Positions 53,990 through 64,000 of a stretch of DNA of 64,000 nucleotides are shown one piece after another; the stretch's first letter is position 1, and each line of letters begins with the position of its first letter. A program made the translations under genes and the position numbers. A model generated the notes under the pieces. The model had not been told where the DNA came from. It saw only the letters and a program-made list of their open reading frames with translations, and did not search any database. Source of the DNA: Bathymodiolus brooksi (Eukaryota > Mollusca > Bivalvia > Mytilida > Modiolidae); NCBI GenBank assembly GCA_963680875.1, contig OY804586.1, positions 53,292,203 to 53,356,202 on the forward strand. The letters are read 5' to 3'.

Positions 53990-55464
53990 CCTTTAACTTT
54001 TTTTATTTGTTTTAGAAAACTAAAAATATAGTTTTTCAGATAACAGGGACAGAAATTAACAGGGCCCATGGCCCCTAGATTTTGGTATGGGCTACTAAAC
54101 TTTTTCCTATATAAATTTAGTTAAACATGTAGACATATTTTTTATCAAAAATCTTGTCTGGGCTACCAGCTTGAACTTCCCAATTTCTATTCCTGGATAA
54201 GCTTATTGGAGAAATTTTTTGAAAATTTGTTGACGTCTTTTGTTCAATTTACATAGTGTACAATGTGTGAGTGCTGGGATAGCTGATGTTTATTGATAAT
54301 ACTTGCAACTATTTTTGTTACTCTTGGTTTCTTTTGGATTTGACAGTTGTGACATCACGATGGGTGCTAATATAATGGAGCAGGACATGCTAATTCTTTC
54401 AAAGCATCTGGTCTCATGCCTGGTTTTTAGCATAATTTAGTGTTTTATCCTTATGCGTGTACTGTTATAATCAACTTTCTTAAAATTAAATATATACAAT
54501 ATGTATAAAATTAATTTCAATAAATAAAATCATTATAAGGGTTTGTATTAGAATATTAACATTTAAATAAAAAAAAAAATCATTTTGAATAAATGTTGAA
54601 ATAAATTGGACTAATATATTTATTTTAATATAAATTTAGCATATATATTTCTTTAATTTTGATATGAATTCAATTTTAATAAATACAATTATTTATATAC
54701 TTTTATAAAATATAAAGTATGGTTTTATATTAGAATTTGTATATTTAAGTGTAATATCAGAAAAAAGCCAATAATGTATCTTTGTGTTACTGATAATGAA
54801 TTGTGAGAACAGTGAAGTATTAAGTAATCAATTCTTTGATGGAGATAATGTTATCACCAAACAAATATGCTGGCCCCTTAATCCATTTTAATTACAGCTG
54901 TCAATGTCTTGATCTTTTTGAAAGTTTACCTTTGGGAAATCAGCCGTAATTATGTATCTGGATTGCTACTTAACATTCCTTTTGATTTGGATACCCTACA
55001 GTTAGAATCTCCTGGCCACATGATAGTATGTCCTGGACACATGCTAGTATCTTGTGGCCACGCATTGCACTAATGGCCATGTGATAAATATATATCTGCA
55101 TGACCCTTTCATGCTTCCATAGTAAACATTCGGAAGAAAAATAATGATAAAAAAGTAAAAATATTAATACAATTTGTAAGTTTTACTTGAATTTCAAAAA
55201 AAAATTAACACATTAGCAAAGACAGTTTGAATTCTTTTTTTTTATTTCATTATAAAAACTGATCTACAATGAGTTGAGTCCACTGCATCGCATGCCTTCA
55301 ATCAAGCAGCATCCCTTGACTTCAATAAACAGCATCACTTGACTTTAATCAAACGATCATTTGGTTTCCATATGCATTTCCTCTTTCAGATCATACAATC
55401 TGTTAAATATGGGGAGAGACACAATATCAAACATTACAATTTACATGATTTACAATGCATAGTT
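53990..55464. other. No gene recognised
   Basis: AT-rich; 54370-54445 carries a diverged piece of the mussel-like repeat (ATGGAGCAGGACATGCTAAT TC). 55010-55070 repeats CTGGCCACATG/CTGGACACATG words. No exon. Confidence 0.45.
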
Positions 55465-55560
55465 TGAATAGACTCATCATCATCACATTGAAAATTAACT
55501 TGTTCTTGCAATGATATAGCTGAAAAATTGGTGTTAAACAAAAATCACTCACTCACTCAC
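55465..55560 (+). mobile_element. SINE-1 tail fragment
   Basis: GACTCATCATCATCACATTG … AACTTGTTCTTGCAATGATA TAGCTGAAAAATTG … GTTAAACAAAAATCACTCAC TCACTCAC. Only the 3' third remains. Confidence 0.8.
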
Positions 55561-55564
55561 TAAA

Positions 55565-56409
55565 ATAGATTCATTTAGTAGGAAAAAAATGTTTCAAATA
55601 TATTTTCATTAGAATATTGGGTTTATTGACATTGGCTCAAATCTAGTTTTTAATGGCCCACTTTTTTAAGAGGAGGGGCCATTAGACAATTTTTCCAAAT
55701 CCCAGAATGAACTCCGTTAAAGCCATATACAACATCAATTTTTAGGGACAAAAATGCATATGTCTGGTGAACAGATGTATATCGAAGACAATTACTTCTT
55801 GTTTTATTATGTGCCTCGAAAATTATTTATGTATGGGTTAAACAAAGGCTGTCCATGTTTTATGCACATTTATAAACCAAAGCAAAGCTGAGGTCTTGAA
55901 ATGTTCATAATAAAGACATGGACAACTGTTGTTTGACCATGTTAGAACATAAACACTTCTCTGAGAATATTAGAGTACATTGAAGGTCAATAACACTTAG
56001 ATTTTTACTCTTAGAAATGGCTTAATATGTGTAGTAGTTAGACCAGCATTTTGACAAAAATTCCTAAAGTTTTTTTTTCAATTCCCTAGAGTTTAAAAAG
56101 GACAAAGAAACAATTATATCATTTCCTGCATATAGAGCATTTTATTTTCATTAAATCAAGATTTATCACTCTCCGCTCCCCCCACAAAATTTACAAAAAA
56201 ATACATAATGACATCAGTCAATGCTTTGTTCTTGGATGTGACAGCTGATATTGCTTCGTGTTAACAAATCTTTGTGTCAATTAGAAGTCTCAGAAGTCAT
56301 CAATTGTATCTTATTCTTATATGTAAATTTGATATATAAACTTTTAAATTCAATATCCATTTAATCTTCAGTTTGAGAGTTTCCTTAACAATTTTTTTTT
56401 TTTTTTCAG
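55565..56409. other. No gene recognised; ends in a strong acceptor
   Basis: AT-rich up to a T-run (about 56391-56406) and CAG at 56407-56409, the acceptor of the exon that follows. Confidence 0.45.
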
Positions 56410-56910
56410 GGTGAAGCCTGTACGTCAGGGCGAAAGACGCTCGAGGCGTAAGTTGGGTTTAGCCCCAGAGTATAAGGCCGAGGACCTTCCAGTTAGGACC
56501 AGGCGTCCCAGGGTTTTGGTACAAGCTCCCGAGCCTGTACCAGTGGTACAGACACCCGAGCCTGTACCAGTGGTACAGACACCCGTGTTTGTTCCAGTGG
56601 AGGCTATGCCCGCTGAATTACCACTGCAAATCCTGTGGTGGTTTCCCCTGTTGTCAGACTTGTTTTTTCGCCTACACCAGCTGTTAATTCAGCAGATGTA
56701 GACGATGAAGCAATGGCTGCTATAGGCCAGCGGGTTGTAGCTGAAGCACCCTGTGTAGCTTTGGAGGTGGTTGCAGAAGAGCAGGTTTTTGAGGCCATCC
56801 CAGTTGTTCCTATTGCCCCTGCTCCCCAGAGAGGTTGGACTCGGTGGTGTGTAAGGGCTGCTCTTGCTGTCGGCAATATGATTGTCAATGACGGGCATGT
56901 TTTCTTTTAA
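56410..56910 (+). CDS. Candidate terminal exon, Pro/Val-rich protein with apparent frameshift
   Basis: After the acceptor the frame reads VKPVRQGERRSRRKLGLAPE, EDLPVRTRRPRVLVQ and two PEPVPVVQT repeats, reaching MPAELPLQ near 56630. In that frame it would end at 56701 with a hydrophobic tail. One frame over, NPVVVSPVVRLVFSPTPAVN … RGWTRWCVRAALAVGNMIVN DGHVFF (stop 56908-56910) continues the same Val/Pro/Ala style, so a single-base indel, a sequence error or a ribosomal shift near 56630 is likely. GC content is clearly higher than the surroundings, which supports coding. No known domain. It could belong with the exon at 38071 or be the end of a mobile-element polyprotein. Confidence 0.5.
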
Positions 56911-56914
56911 GGGG

Positions 56915-57230
56915 CAAAATTTCTAATTTCAAAAAGGGGTTGCAATTTTGAAAACATTTCGGAAAGATCATGGTTCAGTCTGTTGTAGCAAAGATTTGGA
57001 ATTTCTCATCATTGTTATGTTTTTATAATGAAGGTTAAAAAAGGGGAGATAATTTTTTTTTTTAAATTGCTTCACAGAACTGATTTGATCTGATATTTAT
57101 TTAAATTGTCAAAATTTTGTTTTATTTAAAAAAAGATCATATTGTCTGTTGGTGGTTAAAGTTATGTTAAACATCTGATCATGGTACATTAGGTCAAATG
57201 TCACTGAGGAATTCCATTAGGTCAATTGGG
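56915..57230. other. 3' flank of the Pro/Val-rich exon
   Basis: Contains AAAAAAGGGGAGATAA near 57035 and TTAAACATCTGATCATGGT, the latter repeated near 57560 on the far side of a SINE. No coding. Confidence 0.4.
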
Positions 57231-57231
57231 T

Positions 57232-57350
57232 TAGAGTTTTGGTGTGTAATGCCACTTTCAACAATATATCAGTTATGGCGGTCAGCTATATTGGTGGAGG
57301 AAACCGATGTGTCCACAGAAAACCACTGACACTTTATCACATAAAGCCAT
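57232..57350 (-). mobile_element. SINE-2 fragment
   Basis: TTGGTGTGTAATGCCACTTT CAACAATATATCAGTTATGG, ATTGGTGGAGGAAACCG, CAGAAAACCACTGACACTTT ATCACATAA. It is inserted between two similar AAGCATCTGATCATGG-type sequences. Confidence 0.8.
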
Positions 57351-57354
57351 TATG

Positions 57355-58799
57355 TCGGTTGTCCTAATATTGAGCACAGATAAGTCGATGTAAGTTGTAA
57401 ATTTATGTCCCCACCCCACCCCACCCCACCCAAACACAGTTTCCAAGGCCTTTTAGTGTGTGTTAATCTACCCCGTCTTTTCCCAAACCAAGTTTCTAAG
57501 GTTCTTTGTTAAAGTTGTGTTAAAGCCCCCTCCCCACTTGTCTGTTCTTGTAAAATTGTGTTTAAGCATCTGATCATGGTGTCCCAGTGTCCAAGGTCTT
57601 ATACTCAGGTCTATGTATATATGTATAGTGTAAATATATTTTTGTATATACTGTAAATATGTAAATATGTTTTTAATCATTAATATCATGTATTTAGTAT
57701 GTGATATTGTTACATTTCTGTATGCATCATTAAGATATTGCAAACCTTCATTTGGAAAAGTGAAGGATGTCAACGTTTAAAATTAATTTTTTAATAAAAG
57801 CTATTATTCCTAGACTTTCGGTTAGTTCCAAGTGTAAAAAGTGATTTTTCTTTCTTGTGTTCATTAGATTCCACATCCCGTCTCGTGAAAATACTGATTT
57901 TCCGAGAATCTTTATGGGTAATTAATTACCCATACTCCCCCAGTATGAAATAGCTCAAAACAGATCGGTGTCAGTGTGAAGACGATCGATAACATCTTCT
58001 TAAAGATCTGGACAGCAGAACTCGTACCAAAAATAATGAGCATTTTGAATTAGAATTAGATTTATCATAGAATTATATATGTTCCCGAGATCATTTTATT
58101 TTTATGTACTTCAATAAAAATAAATTTTGATAATTAAATAAGGTTTATGAGTGAATGTTGCATGCTAGAAACGGGGGTATGCAAGGATGAATGATAGATA
58201 AAAACTCTTTCCCAGTTAGGTTTCACATTTAATAAAGGCACAACAGTGCCAAAAATACAATAATTTTTTATATCGTCAGTAATTAAATGGATTAAGTATT
58301 TTGAAGTACTAATGGAATGGATCTCAAATGTGTTAGTTCTTGAGAAACTAGTTCTAATTGAAAATGCATGATCAAGGAGAATAAAAAGGATGAAAGACTT
58401 AAAACGGCACAAACCAAGGTAATAAAGTTTATGTATCATGGACAACTGTACATGTAGGAATTTTTTTTTTGTCAACTGAACAATATATCTATCAAGGACA
58501 TGTGTGGTATCATTGTGGTTTACGTATCCTTAAGAGTTTGCTGTTTCTATACAATGATAAACATCTCGCACCTCAACATCCATGTGAGATAACCTGTTCC
58601 TTAAATTTGAAACTTTCAACTATATAAATGTATGTATGGTTTAAAATGTTATCAGCTATATCATGTACTACCTGTATGCAGGCTGTTTCCCATCAATAAT
58701 GTGTACTCCAGTATTTTTTTCAACTACATCATGATCTCCTGTAAAGATATGTGTATGGCAAGTGTTGGTTTGTGATGTTAGTATGATGTTCAACAGGAC
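57355..58799. other. No gene recognised
   Basis: A CCCCA repeat at 57409-57431; AATAAA at about 57794 and 58115. Minus-strand frames (57468-57773, 58134-58475) have no family signal. Confidence 0.4.
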
Positions 58800-58872
58800 T
58801 GCTTTTACAAAAAAAAAAAAAATGCATGGAAAAAAAAAAAAAAAAAATTGCATGAAAAAAAAAAAAAAAAAT
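58800..58872. repeat. A-runs separated by TGCATG
   Basis: Three A-runs of 13-19 bases separated by TGCATG(G/A). Prone to assembly or polymerase error. Confidence 0.9.
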
Positions 58873-58974
58873 GCATGTACTAATCAACTTTTGTTTTTCA
58901 GGTTTATTAATCTATTTTTATTTTTTCAGAAGTAAAAGTGGCCTACATCAATTCTTTTGACGGATTGTAAATAA

Positions 58975-60410
58975 GATTTTAATTAATATTTTTGTTTGTT
59001 TTGGATCTTTTGTAAATTTAATATAATTTTGAAAACAAATCTCATTTCTGGTGACTTTTTTTTAAAGTAATAGTTTTGGCGAAGTGCAAAATTGTTTAAA
59101 ATTAATATTTTTATTTGTTTCGAATCTGTTGTAAGTTTAATATAATTTTGAAAACAAATCTCATTTCTGGTGACTTTTTTTTTAAAAGTAATAGTTTTGG
59201 CGAATTGTAAAATTGTTTAAAATTAATATTTTTGTTTGTTTTGGGTTTTTTGTAAATTTAATATAATTTTGAAAACAAATCTCATTTCTGGTGACTTTTT
59301 TTTAAAAGTAATAGTTTTGGCGAAGTGCAAAATTGTTTAAAATTAATATTTTTATTTGTTTCGAATCTGTTGTAAGTTTAATATAATTTTGAAAACAAAT
59401 CTCATTTCTGGTGACTTTTTTTTTAAAAGTAATAGTTTTGGCGAATTGTTAAATTGTTTAAAATTAATATTTTTGTTTGTTTTGGGTTTTTTGTAAATTT
59501 AATATAATTTTGAAAACAAATCTCATTTCTGGTGACTTTTTTTTAAAGTAATAGTTTTGGCGAAGTGCAAAATTGTTTAAAATTAATATTTTTATTTGTT
59601 TCGAATCTGTTGTAAGTTTAATATAATTTTGAAAACAAATCTCATTTCTGGTGACTTTTTTTTTAAAAGTAATAGTTTTGGCGAATTGTAAAATTGTTTA
59701 AAATTAATATTTTTGTTTGTTTTGGGTTTTTTGTAAATTTAATATAATTTTGAAAACAAATCTCATTTTTGGTGACTTTTTTTTAAAGTAATAGTTTTGG
59801 CGAAGTGCAAAATTGTTTAAAATTAATATTTTTATTTGTTTCGAATCTGTTGTAAGTTTAATATAATTTTGAAAACAAATCTCATTTCTGGTGACTTTTT
59901 TTTTAAAAGTAATAGTTTTGGCGAATTGTAAAATTGTTTAAAATTAATATTTTTGTTTGTTTTGGGTTTTTTGTAAATTTAATATAATTTTGAAAACAAA
60001 TCTCATTTCTGGTGACTTTTTTTTTAAAAGTAATAGTTTTGGCGAATTGTAAAATTGTTTAAAATTAATATTTTTGTTTGTTTTGGGTTTTTTGTAAATT
60101 TAATATAATTTTGAAAACAAATCTCATTTCTGGTGACTTTTTTTAAAGTAATAGTTTTGGCAAAGTGCAAAAGTGTTTAAAATTAATATTTTTATTTGTT
60201 TCGAATCTGTTGTAAGTTTAATATAATTTTGAAAACAAATCTCATTTCTGGTGACTTTTTTTTTAAAAGTAATAGTTTTGGCGAATTGTAAAATTGTTTA
60301 AAATTAATATTTTTGTGTGTTTTGGGTTTTTTGTAAATTTAATATAATTTTGAAAACAAATCTCATTTCTGGTGACTAATTTTAAAGTAAATTTTTTATG
60401 AAGATTTGCT
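58975..60410. repeat. 120-bp satellite in A/B alternating order, 12 units
   Basis: CTCATTTCTGGTGACT recurs at 59041, 59161, 59281 … 60361 in 120-base steps. Two unit types alternate: type A with GTGCAAAATTG … TATTTGTTTCGAATCTGTTG TAAG, type B with ATTGTAAAATTG … TGTTTGTTTTGGGTTTTTTG TAAA. The order from the left is B A B A B A B A B B A B, with one break (B-B at 60001/60121). The repeat of the dimer as a unit marks a young higher-order array. Confidence 0.95.
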
Positions 60411-60594
60411 ATTAATGGCAATTTTAAAATAATTTTTAACAAAAAAGTTTTAATTTTTTTTGAATATCCATAAAAAATGTATTTTAAGATACACTCACGC
60501 AGACACCACAACCAATTGAAGATGGCATCAAAGCCACTGAAACTACAGTCAACAATACTTTTGGTAGGTTTAAAATTTAAGGGGCTTTAATAGG

Positions 60595-62240
60595 GACAAG
60601 AAGAGTTTGAAGATACCAAAGGGTAATCAGAATCCGTAAATTGAAGGACAGAATACACAATGACCAAAAGAAAAACAAAAACAATGATCTACAAAACACT
60701 ACAGAAAACGAACGATCAAGAACCACGAACCCCATAAAATCCGGGGTTGAGCTCAGATGCTCTAGAAGGGTAAGAAGAGTTTGGAGATACCAAAGGGATA
60801 ATCAGAATCCATAAATCGAAGAACAGACTACACAATGACCAAAGAAAAAAATACAAAAGGACAACGATCTACAAAACATGTATTTAAAACTAAAGATCGA
60901 GTAACATGAACCCTACTAAAAACCGGCTTTAAAAAGTTGAGGTAACTCTGTCGTGTATAAGTAGTTTAATAGTAATCAGAATCCATAAATCGAAAAACAG
61001 ACAACACAACGAACAAAGAAAAAAGTACAAAAGGACAAACAACGATCTACAAAACATACATATGAAACTAAAGATCGAGTAACATGAACCCTACTAAAAA
61101 CCGGCTTTAAAAAGTTGAGGTAACTCTGTCGTGCACAAGTAGTATAATAGTAATCAGAATCCGTAAATCGAAGAACAGACGACACAACGACCAAAGAAAA
61201 AAGTACAAAAGGCCGAACAACGATCTACAAAACGTACATATAAAACTAAAGATCGAGTAACAAGAACCCCACTAAAAACTGGCTTTAAAAAGTTGAGGTA
61301 ACTCTGTCGTGCACAAGTAGTTTAATAGTAATCAGAATCCGTAAATCTAAGAACAGACAACACAACGACCAAAGAAAAAAGTACAAAAGGACAAACAACG
61401 ATCTACAAAACATACATATAAAACTAAAGATCGAGTAACAAGAACCCCTGTTGTCATCAATTTTTCATTCATTTAATTTCCTTAAAAACTGCTTGTTTGT
61501 AAGATTTACTGTTGCTACCAAGCAGTTAGAAGAAAGAAGCATACAGCAGACGAATACCAAATCTTTATCCATGGCATACATGAGCTCAGATGCTCTGAAA
61601 GGGTAAGAAGAGTTTGGAGATACCAAAGGGGTAATCAGAATCCATAAATCGAAGAACAGACTACACAATGACCAAAGAAAAAAACACAAAAGGACAACGA
61701 TCTACAAAACATGTATTTAAAACTAAAGATCGAGTAACATGAACCCTACTAAAAACCGGCTTTAAAAAGTTGAGGTAACTCTGTCGTGCACAAGTACTTT
61801 AATAGTAATCAGAATCCGTAAATCGAAAAACAAGACAACACAACGAACAAAGAAAAAAGTACAAAAGGACAAACAACGATCTACAAAACATACATATGAA
61901 ACTAAAGATCGAGTAACATGAACCCTACTAAAAACCGGCTTTAAAAAGTTGAGGTAACTCTGTCATGCACAAGTAGTATAATAGTAATCAGAATCCGTAA
62001 ATCGAAGAACAGACGACACAACGACCAAAGAAAAAAGTACAAAAGGCCGAACAACGATCTACAAAACGTACATATAAAACTAAAGATCGAGTAACAAGAA
62101 CCCCTGTTGTCATCAATTTTTCATTCATTTAATTTCCTTAAAAACTGCTTGTTTGCAAGATTTACTGTTGCTACCAAGCAGTTAGAAGAAAGAAGCATAC
62201 AGCAGACGAATACCAAATCTTTATCCATGGCATACATGAG
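60595..62240 (-). repeat. Nested tandem copies of the mussel-like repeat
   Basis: Units of about 177 bp (ATCAGAATCCGTAAATCGAA GAACAGAC … ACAACGATCTACAAAAC … CTAAAGATCGAGTAACATGA ACCCTACTAAAAACCGGCTT TAAAAAGTTGAGG) start near 60624, 60797, 60973, 61150, 61328, then 61630, 61806 and 61985. A larger block of about 656 bp is duplicated: ACCCCTGTTGTCATCAATTT TTCATTC … GGCATACATGAG occurs at 61443 and 62099. The strand is opposite to locus 1 (325-690). Confidence 0.92.
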
Positions 62241-62244
62241 GTAT

Positions 62245-64000
62245 ATATTTTATTCTAGTAGACAATAACAAATTATTATTGTGTACAATATAACATACGG
62301 TAATGATGAAATGATAAAAAGTACAATTTACAAATTTATAACTAATATGAAATAAATGAAGTTTTCGTAATTTTTATCTGATAGTGTGAATTGATAATGT
62401 TATTTGTTGAATACCAATTTTCGTGGTTCCTGTTAGTATCATAAAACCATGAACTTTAATGAACCACGGAAAAGCATATGCAACAACTTGAACAAGAGAA
62501 GTTTGGAGTAAAGGTGCAGTCACACGATACAATTTCCTGTCTGGTTATTCTTTTCAACAGGCTTTAGCAAAAACATTTCAACATCAGTTGGTTTCCTATT
62601 TCCATCTGACATTTTGAGAAGAATTTTATTGTGAGAACAGTGAGAAAAAATAAGTCGTATCAGAATCAAATTTAAAAGTTAGACTGTGTGGACACTTGAC
62701 CATTCGACTTACCTGTGCCACAGATGCAGAATTGCTCGGAATTTAGACAGTTAATCATTACATGCGACCGCACCGTAGGTATCACAACTATGAATTCAAA
62801 TGTCAATGAATATCTCGCTATCCATTTATCTACGAAAATGAATGAAATCACAATAGTTATGAAATGCAGTTTTTGAAAAGTAAATGTACGAAATTAACAG
62901 AATTTTACCAAACTTAGAATAAATGAAGTTAAAGTTACATTACTATATCTAAAACTGCGAGTCTCACTGAAAATGTGCAAGATTTTACAGGATGGAACAT
63001 TCTTTGTCATATGTATAAATAAAAAAAAACTCAGCAAATTAAAAGTTGATCATAAAATTAAGATAATTCAGCAATTTTTTCTAATTATTTTATAGAATTA
63101 TTGCTGTAATTAATCTAATAATATACATTTATGGCCCTTGTTGTAGGGAGATACGAAGGTTTGTTTACCCTAAAAAGTCATATTTCTCGAGGGCAAAGCA
63201 CACACACAACAACAACATTTTTTTTAAACTAATTTAACATTTTATTCAATTTGTGTAGTTGTTTATGTTGATGGTTACATCGCAGTTATCCAAAAAATGA
63301 GGATTGAAACTAAACATTCCACAACATGAGAAATTTTCTTTTATGTCCATTTGTATGGTGTTGTCCGAATTAGTTTTTTTTTACGCTATCCAGGGGTCGC
63401 CATGGAGGCATGCGGCAGCGGGATACATGATTTTTATTTCCTTGGAGCATGCGGTCTAGGGATACATGAAGTTTTGTCTTCCTGACATGTGACGTTTTCT
63501 AACTAATCGCCGACTTTCTTATATCTATGAGGTATAATAAGAAGTATTGTCAAGGTCACCAAGAGATATACGGAATACATTTTCCAAACTTTTGAAAATC
63601 AATTGTTTAAATTAATAAATGCTGTATGATTTTACATTTCAAATTACCATTTATAAATTATGATTTTATAATTTTATTTAAGCACTGAAACATAATCCAA
63701 TCCCATACTCTCTCCCATGGAAAGTGGATGATGTCTAACCATGGTATTTATTCAGTAAGTATTGATAGTCATGATACAGATCCTTGTAATATTAAATATT
63801 TGCCATCATAGATTTCCACAAGTACATGTGATATTTACTGTCAGTGAAAAAAACCCAAAATACATGCATCGTAATTCGTTTTTCTTTTACCCTTTATAAA
63901 TAAGCTTGGCAAATTCTAGTTCACAACACAACATACTATGACAGGTGCTTGGCAGTACCAGATGAAGCCAGCATAACCAAATGTATGTTGTCTTGCCAAT
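62245..64000. other. No gene recognised
   Basis: AT-rich; 63391 has a CAGGGGTCGCCATGG word and a local repeat (GGCATGCGGCAGCGGGATAC ATGA / GAGCATGCGGTCTAGGGATA CATGA). No exon with family signal was found. Confidence 0.45.

Noticed and set aside
56915..57800. 3' LTR after the Pro/Val-rich exon
   Set aside because: A purine-rich word and AATAAA are present, but no matching second LTR was found upstream.
58975..60410. CRISPR or gene family
   Set aside because: 120-bp units are AT-rich, contiguous and non-coding.

Overview
The window reads as repeat-rich, AT-rich nuclear DNA from a mollusc, most likely a bivalve. Evidence: spliced exons with GT-AG borders and long introns; tRNA-derived SINEs whose 3' tails (…GGCGTTAAAC…CACTCACTC) resemble molluscan SINEs; a dispersed repeat (GGAGCAGGAACTGCT … CACCTGAGTTCACC … GGGGTTCATGTTACTCGATCTTTAG) that I recognise as mussel-like; and fragments of several LINE clades. 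I cannot place it to species. No bacterial operons, rRNA or CRISPR are present.

Host genes are few. At the left end (1488-6605, +) lie the last four coding exons of a tetratricopeptide protein most like TTC23, in phase and ending in a stop. A TATA box plus short first exon at 37970-38132 (+) has a donor whose phase fits an exon at 56410-56910 (+), so a weakly supported two-exon gene with an 18-kb intron is possible; its second exon carries an apparent frameshift. A 665-codon open frame at 18241-20238 (-) is gag-like and probably retrotransposon-derived.

Most of the rest is mobile DNA. 0.3-8.3 kb: SINEs, tandem repeats and small foldback elements in and after the TTC23 introns. 9.3-11.1 kb and 26.0-27.5 kb: two copies, in opposite orientation, of a foldback-like element whose arms are built of repeated GGACAACTCGGCCCG units and whose cargo differs between copies. 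15.2-25.1 kb: an arm remnant of the same kind, a 245-bp duplication, several TIR elements and the gag-like ORF. 27.6-31.5 kb: pieces of non-LTR retrotransposons, a cysteine-rich CXC-domain ORF and a SINE. 32.4-33.3 kb: a 41-bp tandem array split by a 443-bp TIR element that carries the start of a RecQ-like helicase reading frame and has an exact 9-bp target duplication. 34.5-46.5 kb: SINE and DNA-transposon remnants, two decayed LINEs, and repeats carrying nuclear-receptor-like DR1 motifs. 46.8-51.8 kb: a 5'-truncated L1/Tx1-type LINE with a poly(A) tail and exact 15-bp target duplication, itself interrupted by a 1.1-kb insert. 52-54 kb: tandem and inverted repeats. 59-60.4 kb: a 120-bp satellite in an alternating two-type order. 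60.6-62.2 kb: nested tandem copies of the mussel-like repeat.

The strongest themes are nested insertions with readable target duplications and elements that swap or capture sequence: the foldback pair and the RecQ-carrying TIR element. All functional calls come from motif recognition by eye; no alignment or database search was run.
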